From contig DBXV01000016.1 in assembly GCA_002309695.1 (NCBI GenBank), positions 276,820 through 322,745 on the forward strand: a stretch of 45,926 bases of DNA, given 5' to 3'. This DNA comes from Myxococcales bacterium UBA1203. Lineage in GTDB: Bacteria; Myxococcota; Myxococcia; Myxococcales; UBA5297. The translations under genes and the position numbers were made by a program. The first letter of the stretch is position 1, and every line of letters starts with the position of its first letter. The notes under the pieces were generated by a model, which had not been told where the DNA came from, ran no database searches, and saw nothing but the letters and a program-made list of their open reading frames with translations. Shown piece by piece: positions 14,756 to 24,433 of this stretch.

Positions 14756-16354
14756 ATGGGGCTTTTTCTGAATCCGGGAACCGGGAATCTCACCATCGAC
14801 ATGAATGACTGCTTCTACGTGGACAAGTCCAGAATCCTCGCGGAGCTTAATCGACTTGTTGACAGCAAAGGCCGCTTTATCTGCACCTCCCGGGCGCGGC
14901 GTTTCGGCAAGACCATGGCCGGCAATATGATTGCGGCGTATTATTCAAAAAACTGCGATTCGCGTGAGATATTCTCGAAGCTGAAAATCGCCAAAGATCC
15001 GTCGTTTGAAAAATATCTCAATAAATTCAATGTCATTCAGCTGGACATCAATGACCTGTTCTGCAACTCGACGACGGGCAGCGTGGTCAAAGACGCGAAT
15101 AAATATGTCCGCGAGGAATTTACGGAGCAGTTCCCGGACATTTCCTTCGAGGGCTGTGATAGCATTCCGCAGTGCATGAATAAAGTATTCAAAGCGACGG
15201 GCGAGAAATTCGTCATTATCATGGACGAATACGATGTAATGGTGCGCGATCCTGCTGTCTCGAAGGAGCAGTTTGCCGAATACCTGCAGTTTCTGAATGG
15301 GCTCTTCAAAGGCCAGAGCGTGTCCAGTTGTATTGCGCTGGCATATTTAACCGGCATTCTCCCCATTATTCGCGACCGCGTTCAGTCCAAATTGAACGTA
15401 TTTCGCGAGTATTCGATGGTGGACGCGGGGCAATTCAGTGAATTTGTCGGATTTACGAAAGAAGAAGTCAAAGATTTATGCGACGCGAACAATATGAATT
15501 TTGAAGAGGTAACGAATTATTATGACGGTTATCTGATGATTGACGGGACGCACATTTATAATCCCAAGTCGGTCGTCGAGGCCATGACCCGTCGGCGCAT
15601 TGACAGTTATTGGACGACAACCGGTCATTTCGATGCCATTCGCAATTATGTTCGAATGAATTTCGATGGACTTAAGGAAAGCGTCAATCGGATGCTGGCC
15701 GGAGAGGCTGTGCCCGTCGATATTTTATCGTATCTCAATACGATGAAGGATTTCCGCAATCGCAATGATGTGTTAACTTATTTGATTCATCTTGGCTATC
15801 TGGCATTTCGTCACACGAGTTCGGGCGGTTTTGGCGAATGCTGGATTCCCAATCAGGAAATTAAGCGTGAATGGGATAACGCATTGCAGGATACGCCCGG
15901 ATTTGAAAACGTCATGAAGGTCGTTGGTGCGTCGCGGCAGCTGGTCGAGGACACGCTGGCCATGAATGCCGAGGCGGTGGCCAAGGGGCTCGATGCTGCG
16001 CACCAATTCGTGGCGAACAATTACAATTATAGTAATGAAATGGCACTCCAGAGCGCCGTGATGCTGGCCTATTTCCACGCGATTGACCGTTTTTTTGTAT
16101 TCAAAGAGCCGCAGCTGGGCAATGGCCGGGCGGATGTGGTGCTCGTTCCGTCGTCAATGTATGGGAAAGGATTGCCCGCGGTTATTATTGAATTGAAAAA
16201 AGACGGTTCGGTCGGCTCAGCGCTGGATCAGATTAAAAATAAAGAGTACTTCAAAGAATTGGCGAATTACTCGGGAGATATTCTGTTTGTCGGAATCAAT
16301 TACGATTCAAAGAATAAAAAACATTCCTGCGGATTTGAGAATTTGGTGAAATAA
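14756..16354 (+). CDS. AAA-ATPase-like / PD-(D/E)XK nuclease-fold protein (PF09820-PF08011 type)
   Basis: The 532-residue protein belongs to a family abundant in gut and oral anaerobes. The N-terminus (NDCFYVDKSRILAEL) leads into a P-loop variant SRARRFGKT (45-53) of the family's RPRRFGKT. Walker B is VIIMDEYD with D157-E158. The C-terminus has a PD-(D/E)XK nuclease pattern with D460, E479 and K481 (GNGRADVVLVP ... PAVIIELKK), then LDQIKNKEY. All active residues look intact. The biochemical role of the family is not established; defence or mobile-element control has been proposed. Its coding sequence is more AT-rich than the flanks (23 of 60 bases G+C in 15481-15540), consistent with transfer. 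Confidence 0.88.
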   Translation: MGLFLNPGTGNLTIDMNDCFYVDKSRILAELNRLVDSKGRFICTSRARRFGKTMAGNMIAAYYSKNCDSREIFSKLKIAKDPSFEKYLNKFNVIQLDINDLFCNSTTGSVVKDANKYVREEFTEQFPDISFEGCDSIPQCMNKVFKATGEKFVIIMDEYDVMVRDPAVSKEQFAEYLQFLNGLFKGQSVSSCIALAYLTGILPIIRDRVQSKLNVFREYSMVDAGQFSEFVGFTKEEVKDLCDANNMNFEEVTNYYDGYLMIDGTHIYNPKSVVEAMTRRRIDSYWTTTGHFDAIRNYVRMNFDGLKESVNRMLAGEAVPVDILSYLNTMKDFRNRNDVLTYLIHLGYLAFRHTSSGGFGECWIPNQEIKREWDNALQDTPGFENVMKVVGASRQLVEDTLAMNAEAVAKGLDAAHQFVANNYNYSNEMALQSAVMLAYFHAIDRFFVFKEPQLGNGRADVVLVPSSMYGKGLPAVIIELKKDGSVGSALDQIKNKEYFKELANYSGDILFVGINYDSKNKKHSCGFENLVK

Positions 16355-16396
16355 GAGCGGATACGGAGATAAAACAAATACAGGGAGATTACTGAT

Positions 16397-16591
16397 ATGA
16401 CACTCAGGCAAACGGCGCATGCTATGATTGATTCCATATCGGACGACAACGATGTTCGGTTTCTCATCGAAATCATGGGGCGATTAAGGCTTGCAGCCTT
16501 CGGATGTCAAAAAGGAGGCATGACGGGCAATGGAGCAGCTGCGTTCCTTGATACGAATGCATTAGTTCCAAGGGGAATTTCTTCTTTGTAA
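16397..16591 (+). pseudogene. Small antitoxin-like ORF, probably frameshifted remnant
   Basis: A good ribosome-binding site (GGGAGA) precedes ATG 16397. The first 32 codons (MTLRQTAHAMIDSISDDND, then VRFLIEIMGRLR) resemble the N-terminus of small antitoxin-like proteins common in gut bacteria. The frame then continues as unrelated-looking sequence to TAA 16589-16591. Moving by one base at 16491 gives LQPSDVKKEA, a TGA (16521), then RAMEQLRSLIRMH and a TAG (16563). That fits the rest of such a protein far better. I infer one frameshift and two stops, so it is a relic. An intact 64-residue gene remains possible. No toxin gene is next to it. Confidence 0.45.
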
Positions 16592-16673
16592 GCCTGTAAT
16601 TTACTTGAATGAATTAAAAGGCCTCTCATCACCGCTTCCCTGGCGCTCCACAAAAAACAGAAAGAGACTTCCC

Positions 16674-19600
16674 ATGGCATCCTTCACCCACCTGCACCTG
16701 CACACGCTTTACAGCCTCCTCGACGGCGCCATCCGCATCAAAGACCTGCTGCATACGGTGAAGGAGCTGGGCATGGAATCCGTGGCGATTACCGACCACG
16801 GCAATATGTTCGGCGCCATTGATTTTTATCAGAAGGCACAAAAAGAGGGAATTAAACCTATTATCGGCACAGAGGCCTACATGGCCTACGACCGGAAGGA
16901 CAAGACGCAGCGGGTGGCGCATCACCTGATTCTGCTGGCGGAAAACGCCGAGGGCTATGCCAATCTGCGCTATCTGGCATCCATGGCCTACATCGAGGGT
17001 TTTTATTATCATCCGCGCATTGATAAAAAAATCCTCGCCGAGCACTCCAAGGGCGTATTTGTCTCCAGCGCCTGTCTGGGGGGCGAAGTGGCCCAGCTGA
17101 TCATGGCGAACCGGATGGACGAGGCGAAGGCCACCATTGAGGAATTTAAGCGCATCTGCGAGCCGGGGCATTATTTCCTCGAAGTGCAGCCCAATGGCCT
17201 GAAAGAGCAGGTCATGGTCAACGAGGCCTTAAAGCAGCTCTCGAAGGACACGGGCGTGCCGCTTCTTGCCACCAATGACTGCCACTATGTGAAGAAGGAG
17301 CACGCGAGGGCGCAGGAAATCCTCATGTGCATCGCCAGCAACAAAACGCTCAAGGACGAGAACCGAATTCATCACGAGTCGGCGGAGTATTATATTAAAA
17401 GTCCCGAGGAAATGGCTGCGTACTTCTCGGATATTCCTGAGGCTGTGGACAATTCCATGCGCATTGCCGAAATGTGCAATCTGGAATTGAAACTGGGCAA
17501 TCCCAAGGCGCCGTCCTATCCCATCCGGCCGGAAATCGACGGCGAGGGGACTGAGGCGGAAATTTTCACGCGCAAGGCGTGGGAGGGGCTGGAGCGGCGC
17601 TTTGGCGAGCTGAGGAAGCGCGGGGATAAATTCGACCCGGATGTCTATCGCGAGCGCCTCAAGCGGGAAATCGACGTCGTGGTGGGCATGGGCTTTCCCG
17701 GCTATTACCTCATCGTTCAGGAATTCATTAACTGGGCGAAAAACCATGGCTGCCCCGTGGGGCCGGGGCGAGGCTCCGGCGCGGGTTCGATTGCCGCCTG
17801 GGCGCTGAGAATTACCGACCTCGATCCCATGCCCTACGACCTGCTCTTCGAGCGCTTTCTCAACCCTGAGCGCGTGTCGATGCCCGACTTCGACGTCGAT
17901 TTCTGTCAGACCAACCGCTACAAGGCGATTGAGCACGTGATTCAGCTCTACGGGCGGGAAAATGTAGGTCAGATTATTACCTACGGCTCGCTCAAGGCCA
18001 AGAGCGTGGTCAAGGACGTGGGCCGCGTCATGGGCATTCTGCCCGCCGAGACCAACCGCATCTCGAAGCTCATTCCCGACGTTCTGGGCCTTTCGCTGAA
18101 AGACGCCATTTTCGGAAACATCGACAATTCCGAAAATCCCAAGGTGCCCAAGGACAAGCAGGTGCCGGGCGTGCCGGAACTGAAGGAAATGATCGACAAC
18201 CCTTCAGATCTCGGGGTGTCCATGGTGGGCCCGGGCGAGACCGAGGCAAAGCCCATCACCACGAAGGATCTGCTGGAAATCTCCATGGCGCTGGAGGGGC
18301 TGCACCGCCAGACGGGCATGCACGCGGCGGGCATCGTCATCGGCGACAAGCCGCTCTACGAATATGTCCCCATCTACAAGTCGGGGAAGGACGAGGACAC
18401 CTGGATCACCCAGTACGCCAAGGAGGAGGTCGAGAAGTGCGGCCTCGTGAAGTTCGACTTTCTGGGCCTCAAGAACCTGACGATTATTCAGAACGCGATC
18501 GACCTCGTGAACAGTCAGCTGCCCAAGGAAAAGTGGATCAGCACCGAGGACATGCCGCTGAATGATCCGGAATGCTTCGAGCTGATGTGCAAGGGCGACA
18601 CGGCGGGCATCTTCCAGATGGAATCGCAGGGCTTCACCCAGATGGTCATGTCGCTCAAGCCCGACCGCTTCGAGGACGTGATTGCCGCAGGCGCGCTCTA
18701 CCGGCCGGGGCCGCTGAATCAGAAGGTGAGCATCGACGGCCACGAGATGACCATGGTGCAGCTCTACATCGAGCGGAAGCATGGCCGGATGCCCGTGACC
18801 TACGCGCACCCCAAGCTGGAGCCCATCCTCAAGGACACCTACGGCGTCATCGTCTATCAGGAGCAGGTGATGCTCATCAGCCGTGCGCTGGCCGGGTTTT
18901 CACTGGGCGGCGCAGACCTGCTCCGCCGCGCCATGGGCAAGAAGAAAAAGGACGTGATGGCCCAGCAGCGCGTGGTTTTCATCGAGGGCGCTGCGAAAAA
19001 CGGCGTGGATGAGAAAATCGCGGCGAGCACGTTCGACCTGATGGAGAAGTTCGCGGAATACGGCTTCAACAAGTCCCACGCGGCGGCCTACGCCATGGTG
19101 ACGATGCAGACGGCGTGGCTCAAAGCCCATCACAGGGTGGAATTTATGGCCGCGCTCCTCACCAGCGAGAGCGACCAGACAGATAAGGTGGTTTCCCACA
19201 TCGCCGACGCGCGGGCTGCAGGCGTCGAAGTTCTGCCGCCCTGCGTGAACGAGTCCGAGCTGCACTTTTCGGTTCACGAGGGGAAAATTCGCTTCGGGCT
19301 CGTGGGCGTCAAAGGCGTGGGCGAGGCGGCCATCGAGGCGATTTTGGAAGCGCGGAAGAAGGACGGGCCGTTCAGGGGGCTGTTTGATTTCTGCGGCAGG
19401 GTCGATCTGAGGCGCGTCAACCGAAAGGTGCTGGAGAGCCTCATCAAGGCGGGGGCATTCGACTTTGCCAAAGTCGCGCGGAAGAGCCTCTTCGACTCCA
19501 TTGACCGGGCGCTGGAGAGCGGACAGGCGGCCCAGCGGGACCGGCAGAGCGGGCAGAGGTCGCTGTTCGGTCTGTTGGGCGGCAGCTCCGCCAAGGGGGG

Positions 19601-20378
19601 CGCAAAGGGCGGGAGTCACGGCGGCGCCGAGGACTACGTGCAGAGCGAGGAGTGGCCGGAGAAGGAGCGCCTCAGCCTCGAAAAGGAGACGATCGGCTTT
19701 TACATTTCCGGCCACCCGCTCGATCAGTATCAGAGGGAGATGAAGCGGCTGACCCCCTGCGCCAAAGTGCAGTCCATGAAGGAAAAGCAGCGTGCGTCGG
19801 TGGGCGGCATCATGGCCTCGATCCGCGAAAAGGCGACGCAGAGCGGCAAGAAGATGGCCTGGGGCACGCTGGAAGACCTGACGGGCACGGTTGATCTCGT
19901 ATTTTTCCCCGGCAAGGAGAGCGGGCGCGTCCAGGGGCCTGACGGCAGGTGGAAGAAGAGCGACGGGCCGATTCCCGGCTATTCGGACTGGGAACAGCTT
20001 CTCAAGGGCGAAGAACCGCTCCTCATTCGCGGCAGCGTGCAGATGAGCCAGTCGAACCGCGACGACGATTCATCCAAGGCGGAGCTCGTCGTCGATTCGG
20101 TGGAGAGCCTGGCCGAGGTGCGCAGCAAGCGGGCGCGGGAGCTGGAAATCTCCGTCCTGGACGCGGAAGTGAGCGAGGAGAAACTGAATCAGCTCAGGGG
20201 CATTCTGGAGCGGCATCCCGGAAAGCTGGGCGTGGTGATGAATGTGCGCGTCGGCGACAGGGGCTCGGTCACGATGTCACTTCCCGAGAACCTGAAGGTA
20301 GATATTACCCATAGTGACGCCCTGATTCGCGACATCAACGTGCTGTTTGACAGGAAAAATGCGGCAGAAGTGGGGTAG
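16674..20378 (+). CDS. dnaE: DNA polymerase III alpha subunit
   Basis: The replicative polymerase, 1234 residues, close to the usual length for DnaE. The PHP domain comes first (HLHLHTLYSLLDGAIR, ITDHGNMFG, GTEAYMA, YYHPRID, TNDCHYV). The palm follows, with metal-binding D405 and D407 in PDFDVDF and D595 in KFDFLGLKN. Then come the fingers (EYGFNKSHAAAYAM), helix-hairpin-helix, a C-terminal OB fold (WGTLEDLTGTVDLVFFPG) and a tail domain. ATG 16674 is chosen because the PHP motif begins at residue 5 as usual. All PHP metal ligands appear present, unlike in E. coli DnaE. There is a charged Gly/Ser-rich insert near residues 965-985. Confidence 0.98.
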   Translation: MASFTHLHLHTLYSLLDGAIRIKDLLHTVKELGMESVAITDHGNMFGAIDFYQKAQKEGIKPIIGTEAYMAYDRKDKTQRVAHHLILLAENAEGYANLRYLASMAYIEGFYYHPRIDKKILAEHSKGVFVSSACLGGEVAQLIMANRMDEAKATIEEFKRICEPGHYFLEVQPNGLKEQVMVNEALKQLSKDTGVPLLATNDCHYVKKEHARAQEILMCIASNKTLKDENRIHHESAEYYIKSPEEMAAYFSDIPEAVDNSMRIAEMCNLELKLGNPKAPSYPIRPEIDGEGTEAEIFTRKAWEGLERRFGELRKRGDKFDPDVYRERLKREIDVVVGMGFPGYYLIVQEFINWAKNHGCPVGPGRGSGAGSIAAWALRITDLDPMPYDLLFERFLNPERVSMPDFDVDFCQTNRYKAIEHVIQLYGRENVGQIITYGSLKAKSVVKDVGRVMGILPAETNRISKLIPDVLGLSLKDAIFGNIDNSENPKVPKDKQVPGVPELKEMIDNPSDLGVSMVGPGETEAKPITTKDLLEISMALEGLHRQTGMHAAGIVIGDKPLYEYVPIYKSGKDEDTWITQYAKEEVEKCGLVKFDFLGLKNLTIIQNAIDLVNSQLPKEKWISTEDMPLNDPECFELMCKGDTAGIFQMESQGFTQMVMSLKPDRFEDVIAAGALYRPGPLNQKVSIDGHEMTMVQLYIERKHGRMPVTYAHPKLEPILKDTYGVIVYQEQVMLISRALAGFSLGGADLLRRAMGKKKKDVMAQQRVVFIEGAAKNGVDEKIAASTFDLMEKFAEYGFNKSHAAAYAMVTMQTAWLKAHHRVEFMAALLTSESDQTDKVVSHIADARAAGVEVLPPCVNESELHFSVHEGKIRFGLVGVKGVGEAAIEAILEARKKDGPFRGLFDFCGRVDLRRVNRKVLESLIKAGAFDFAKVARKSLFDSIDRALESGQAAQRDRQSGQRSLFGLLGGSSAKGGAKGGSHGGAEDYVQSEEWPEKERLSLEKETIGFYISGHPLDQYQREMKRLTPCAKVQSMKEKQRASVGGIMASIREKATQSGKKMAWGTLEDLTGTVDLVFFPGKESGRVQGPDGRWKKSDGPIPGYSDWEQLLKGEEPLLIRGSVQMSQSNRDDDSSKAELVVDSVESLAEVRSKRARELEISVLDAEVSEEKLNQLRGILERHPGKLGVVMNVRVGDRGSVTMSLPENLKVDITHSDALIRDINVLFDRKNAAEVG

Positions 20379-20424
20379 GGGGAAATTCGATGAGAATTAT
20401 ATTATTTATTAGTTATTAGTGTAA

Positions 20425-20430
20425 TATAAT
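20425..20430 (+). promoter_or_regulatory. Candidate -10 element ahead of the polysaccharide cluster
   Basis: The AT-rich spacer between dnaE and the pyruvyl-transferase gene holds a perfect TATAAT 53 bases before ATG 20484. No good -35 hexamer lies 16-18 bases upstream; the region there is only T/A-rich. GGAG ahead of the ATG (20471-20474) is the ribosome-binding site. Confidence 0.3.
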
Positions 20431-20483
20431 AATTTGTTGAGTTTTCTGAATAAGTCCAAATTTATTTCCGGAGGCTTTCCCCC

Positions 20484-21623
20484 ATGCGCCGCGTCGGTAT
20501 TCTGACATTTCATCGGGCCATCAATTACGGTGCGCTTTTACAGGCCTATGCACTTCAAACGGCCATTTCCAAATTGTCGCCGGAATTATCGGTCAAGATC
20601 ATCGACTATCGGACGCATGCCATTGAGGATGTGTACGACCCCGACAATATGCACAGCGCGCGTCTGCCCGCGATGGACGCGCTTCTGTGGCTGGCCCGGC
20701 GGCATCGCCGTGTGGCTGCCCGGAAGAATTTTGACGCCTTTCTGAACGCCCACACAGCCCGGACGCCGCCCCTCTGGCGGGATGAGCTGGACGGCATTGC
20801 GGACGACTTTGACGCCATCGTGGCGGGGAGCGATCAAATCTGGAACGCGGAGATTGCGCACGGAGACGCGGCTTTTCTCCTCGATTTTGTTCAGGGAAAA
20901 GAAAACGTCCGCCGCGTGTCCTATGCCGCGAGCTTTGGGCGCGTGTCGCTGCCGGAGAAAAGCCATGCTTTTTTTCGGCGGCACCTCTCCCCTGAGCGCT
21001 GGGACGCCATGTCCGTCCGCGAGAGTTCGGCGGCGGAGATTGTCTTCGGGCTGACGGGCTTCAGGCCTGAGGTGGTCCTGGATCCGACGGTTCTCCTCGC
21101 AAAGAGCGACTGGGAGGGGCTCTGCCGCCCGGTGAAAGCGCTCGAAGGGCAGAAATTCCTCATTATTTACAATCAGGTCTTGCCTAAAAAACTGATAAAA
21201 TTTGCCAGAAAGCTGGTGCGGCGTTCAGGTTTGAAGCTCTATCAGTTGGGCGGAGGACTAAAAAATCCAGATATTCCTATTTTAAGGGGACTAACACCTG
21301 AACAATTTCTCTGGGTGTTCCGTCATGCCGAGGGAACCATCGTTAATTCATTTCACGGAACAGCGTTTTCGTTGATTTTTGAGAAGCCGTTTTTTGTGGA
21401 GACGACGGATGCGCACGGAAAATTCAACACGCGCATTCAGGGACTTCTTGAGACGGCAGACATTCAGGGACGGGACATTTCCGCCGCGGACTTTGCAGAT
21501 TTTTCAGACGCAGAAGATGACTATTTGCGTTCAGGTGGAATTAACTGGCACCTCGTTCAGCAGAATCTCGATGCGGCCCGTCAAAAATCGCTGGATTTCC
21601 TGAGGAGCGCGCTCCTTGGCTAG
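20484..21623 (+). CDS. Polysaccharide pyruvyl transferase family protein
   Basis: The 379-residue protein has the PF04230 pattern: MRRVGILTFHRAINYGALLQ at the start, DAIVAGSDQIWN (about 113-124), VSYAASFGR, VRESSAAEIV, VVLDPTVLL, FLWVFRHAEGTIVNSFHGTAFSLIF and KFNTRIQGLL. Such enzymes add a pyruvyl ketal from phosphoenolpyruvate to sugars of exopolysaccharide or O-antigen; many members are involved but untested. It opens the polysaccharide cluster and overlaps the flippase start by eight bases. Confidence 0.93.
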   Translation: MRRVGILTFHRAINYGALLQAYALQTAISKLSPELSVKIIDYRTHAIEDVYDPDNMHSARLPAMDALLWLARRHRRVAARKNFDAFLNAHTARTPPLWRDELDGIADDFDAIVAGSDQIWNAEIAHGDAAFLLDFVQGKENVRRVSYAASFGRVSLPEKSHAFFRRHLSPERWDAMSVRESSAAEIVFGLTGFRPEVVLDPTVLLAKSDWEGLCRPVKALEGQKFLIIYNQVLPKKLIKFARKLVRRSGLKLYQLGGGLKNPDIPILRGLTPEQFLWVFRHAEGTIVNSFHGTAFSLIFEKPFFVETTDAHGKFNTRIQGLLETADIQGRDISAADFADFSDAEDDYLRSGGINWHLVQQNLDAARQKSLDFLRSALLG

Positions 21624-23151
21624 GGTGTCCCGCACGCGGGCCTTCGCGAGGAACGTGGCCGCCAGCGCCGTCTATCAGGCGGTGGCACTGATTGCGGGCT
21701 TCGTCATCCCGCGCGTCCTGCTCGTCCACTACGGCTCGGAGGCGAACGGCCTGGTCAGCTCCATCGGCCAGTTCATCGCCTGCTTCAACCTCGTGGAGGC
21801 GGGGCTTTCGGGCGCGGGCGTGCTCGCCCTCTACAAGCCCATTGCCGACGACGACAAAGAGGGCATCAGCGCGATTCTCTCGGCCACGCGCCGGCTCTAC
21901 CTCCAGGTGGGCGGCATTTTCTGCGGACTCATTCTCTGTCTGGCCGTCCTCTATCCGCTCTTCAAGCCCACCGCCGTCCTCTCGCTGGCAGGCGTCTCCA
22001 TCCTCGTCTGCGCCCTGGGGATGCGGTCGTTTTTCGAGTTTTTTGCGGTCTCCAAACACCGCGTCTTCCTCACGGCGAGCCAGAAAGTCTGGGTCATCTC
22101 CCTCGTCACGGCGCTCACTCAGCTCCTCAACATGGGCGTCATCGCCTTAGGCGCGAACCTCGGCGCCTCGCTCTGGCTCCTCTATGTCCTGGCCGTCAGC
22201 CCCATTTTTCTGCGCTCGATCCTCCTCGCCCTCTATGTGCGCCGCACGGCCCCCTGGATTGATTTCAAGGCGCCGCCCCGATTCGAGGCCCTCCAAAAGC
22301 GCTGGGACGTGCTCTTTCTCCAGATTCTGGGTGTGGTTCAGTCGGGCTCACCCATCATTCTCGCGACAATTTTCCTCTCCCTTTCCACGGTCAGCGTCTT
22401 TTCCGTCCACAACCTCGTTCTTGTGGGCATCGGCGCCATTCTGGGCGTGCTGGGAAGCGGCCTGTTCGCCTCCTTCGGCGACGTGATTGCCCGGCGCGAG
22501 ACCGAGGCCCTCCAGCGGGCCATCCGCGAATACGAAACCGCCTTTTACGCCGCGATTGCCGTTCTCTATGCTGTGGCCGCAGTCCTCATCACGCCTTTTG
22601 TTCAGCTCTACACGCGCCGCGTCACTGACGCCGACTACTTTCAGCCGCTTTTCGCCTTTCTCATCGTGCTGAACGGCCTGTTTTATCAGCTCAAGTCCCC
22701 TCAGGGGATGCTGGTCATTTCAGCAGGTCTTTACAGAGAAACGCGCGTTCAGAGTTCTATTCAGGCGGGAATTATCGTGATTCTGGGGCTCTTCCTCACG
22801 CCCTTCTTTGGCCTCATCGGCCTCGCCGCCGCCATGATTGCGAGCAACGTTTACCGCACCATCGACCTCCTCTTCTTCATTCCCCGGCACGTGACACACC
22901 TTCCCGTGCGCGAGACGGCAGGCCGGATGCTCCTCTGCCTCACTGCTTTTGCCCTCATTTTTGTTCCGTGTCATTTGTTCGGGATAGAGGCCGGGACGCC
23001 CCTCGCGTGGGTCATCGCCGCAGTTCTGGTCACGCTCTACGCCGCCGCCGTGACCTTCGCGCTGAATTTCATTTTTCAGAGGCCGCTTCTCTTTGCCATC
23101 GCCCGCCGTCTGAAGGCGCTTTTCAGGAGAAAGGCAGTGAACCCCCAATGA
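21616..23151 (+). CDS. Wzx-like polysaccharide flippase (MOP superfamily), TTG start
   Basis: A polytopic inner-membrane protein (511 residues) with about twelve to fourteen hydrophobic segments spread along its length. It begins NVAASAVYQAVALIAGFVIPRVLLVHYGSEANGL, the typical start of Wzx-type lipid-linked oligosaccharide flippases. The C-terminus is basic (ARRLKALFRRK). The TTG at 21616 lies within the end of the upstream gene and has GAGGAG nine to ten bases before it; a GTG three codons later is possible. Its stop overlaps the next ATG (ATGA). It should move the cluster's undecaprenyl-linked repeat unit across the membrane. Confidence 0.88.
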   Translation: MARVSRTRAFARNVAASAVYQAVALIAGFVIPRVLLVHYGSEANGLVSSIGQFIACFNLVEAGLSGAGVLALYKPIADDDKEGISAILSATRRLYLQVGGIFCGLILCLAVLYPLFKPTAVLSLAGVSILVCALGMRSFFEFFAVSKHRVFLTASQKVWVISLVTALTQLLNMGVIALGANLGASLWLLYVLAVSPIFLRSILLALYVRRTAPWIDFKAPPRFEALQKRWDVLFLQILGVVQSGSPIILATIFLSLSTVSVFSVHNLVLVGIGAILGVLGSGLFASFGDVIARRETEALQRAIREYETAFYAAIAVLYAVAAVLITPFVQLYTRRVTDADYFQPLFAFLIVLNGLFYQLKSPQGMLVISAGLYRETRVQSSIQAGIIVILGLFLTPFFGLIGLAAAMIASNVYRTIDLLFFIPRHVTHLPVRETAGRMLLCLTAFALIFVPCHLFGIEAGTPLAWVIAAVLVTLYAAAVTFALNFIFQRPLLFAIARRLKALFRRKAVNPQ

Positions 23152-24407
23152 ACAAAAATTCTCCCCCTGATTTGACAGCCAGAAGAGACGCCTGTTCAGG
23201 CTGCTCCGCATGCACCGCCATCTGCCCTCAGGGCGCCATCGCCATGAAGCCCGACGAGGAAGGGTTCTTCTGCCCAGTGATTGACGCGGAAAAATGCGTC
23301 CGATGCGGCCTCTGTCTCAAGGTCTGCGCCTTCAAGGCGGATCAGGCCCAAAGGGCTGAGTGCTCTGAATATACTGAACGTGCAGAAGGCTGTTCTGAAT
23401 CGAAAAAATTCCCTCAGGCCTTTGCCGTCAAGCACGCCAACGCCCACATCCGGGAAATGAGCCAGTCCGGCGGCCTCTTCACGCTCATCTCCGACCCTGT
23501 TTTGGAGCGGGGCGGGGTCGTCTATGGCGCGGGCTTCAGCGGCGACCTGTCAGTCTCCCACCGGCGGGCCGCATCAAAAGAAGAGCGCGACGCCCTCCGG
23601 GGATCTAAATATGTTCAGAGCGATATGGGCGATGCGTTCAGGTCCGTCCGGGAGGATTTGAAGCAGGGCAGGGAAGTTCTGTTCACGGGAACGCCCTGTC
23701 AGTGCGCGGGGCTGAGGCGCTTTCTGGAGCTTTCGCGCACAGACATGAGCGGGCTCTGCCTCCTCGACCTCATCTGCCATGGCACGCCCACGCCCCGCCT
23801 CTGGAAGGAATACCTGAACTGGCAGGAAGCTCGGAATGGCCAGAAAATCGTTCAGGCCTCTTTCCGCGATAAAAGGCGGTTTGGCTGGCGCTCGCATGTC
23901 GAAACGCTGACCTTTGCCGACGGGACGTCGCTTTCCGACAGGATTTATACGACCATTTTTTATATGCACACGGCCTTGCGCCCCTCCTGCCATGCCTGCC
24001 CTTACACGACGCCGCACCGCTGTTCAGATATTTCCATGGGCGATTTCTGGGGCCTCGAAAAGGCGCTGCCCGATTTTGCGGACAATCTGGGCGTCTCCGC
24101 GGCGCTGGTGCATTCCGAAAAGGGAGCGAAGCTCTTCGGCGAGGCCAGATCCCGTATGGAAGTGATTCCATGTTCAGTTCAAAACTGTCTGCAGCCGCCC
24201 CTTCGCCATCCCACACAGGTATCTCGGAGGCGTGAGGCGTTCTGGCGCGATTTCAATCGGGGAGGCATTGAGCTGGTCTATCGACATTACGTGATTCCCG
24301 CGCTTGTTCGGCAAAAGGTGAAGCTGTCTCTAGTGCATCCACTGGTCGCTGCACTGAGAACAGTGGAGCCTCTGGCCAGGCTGGAAAAGAAAATTCGGCA
24401 AAAGTAA
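23148..24407 (+). CDS. FrhB/FdhB-type iron-sulfur protein (coenzyme F420 hydrogenase beta-like)
   Basis: The 419-residue protein begins with two [4Fe-4S] ferredoxin motifs: C16, C19, C22, C26 and C49, C52, C55, C59. It continues with the FrhB N- and C-terminal domains (SQSGGLFTLIS, GSKYVQSDMGDAFR, VLFTGTPCQCAGLRRFL, LDLICHGTPTPRLW). A second cysteine group follows (CHACPYTTPHRCSDISMGDFWG). Members of this family outside methanogens are common next to pyruvyl transferases and glycosyltransferases in polysaccharide loci, where the substrate is unknown; F420 is not implied. It is translationally coupled to the flippase. Confidence 0.9.
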   Translation: MNKNSPPDLTARRDACSGCSACTAICPQGAIAMKPDEEGFFCPVIDAEKCVRCGLCLKVCAFKADQAQRAECSEYTERAEGCSESKKFPQAFAVKHANAHIREMSQSGGLFTLISDPVLERGGVVYGAGFSGDLSVSHRRAASKEERDALRGSKYVQSDMGDAFRSVREDLKQGREVLFTGTPCQCAGLRRFLELSRTDMSGLCLLDLICHGTPTPRLWKEYLNWQEARNGQKIVQASFRDKRRFGWRSHVETLTFADGTSLSDRIYTTIFYMHTALRPSCHACPYTTPHRCSDISMGDFWGLEKALPDFADNLGVSAALVHSEKGAKLFGEARSRMEVIPCSVQNCLQPPLRHPTQVSRRREAFWRDFNRGGIELVYRHYVIPALVRQKVKLSLVHPLVAALRTVEPLARLEKKIRQK

Positions 24408-24433
24408 ATAATGTAAAAAAATGGAGTAACCCG

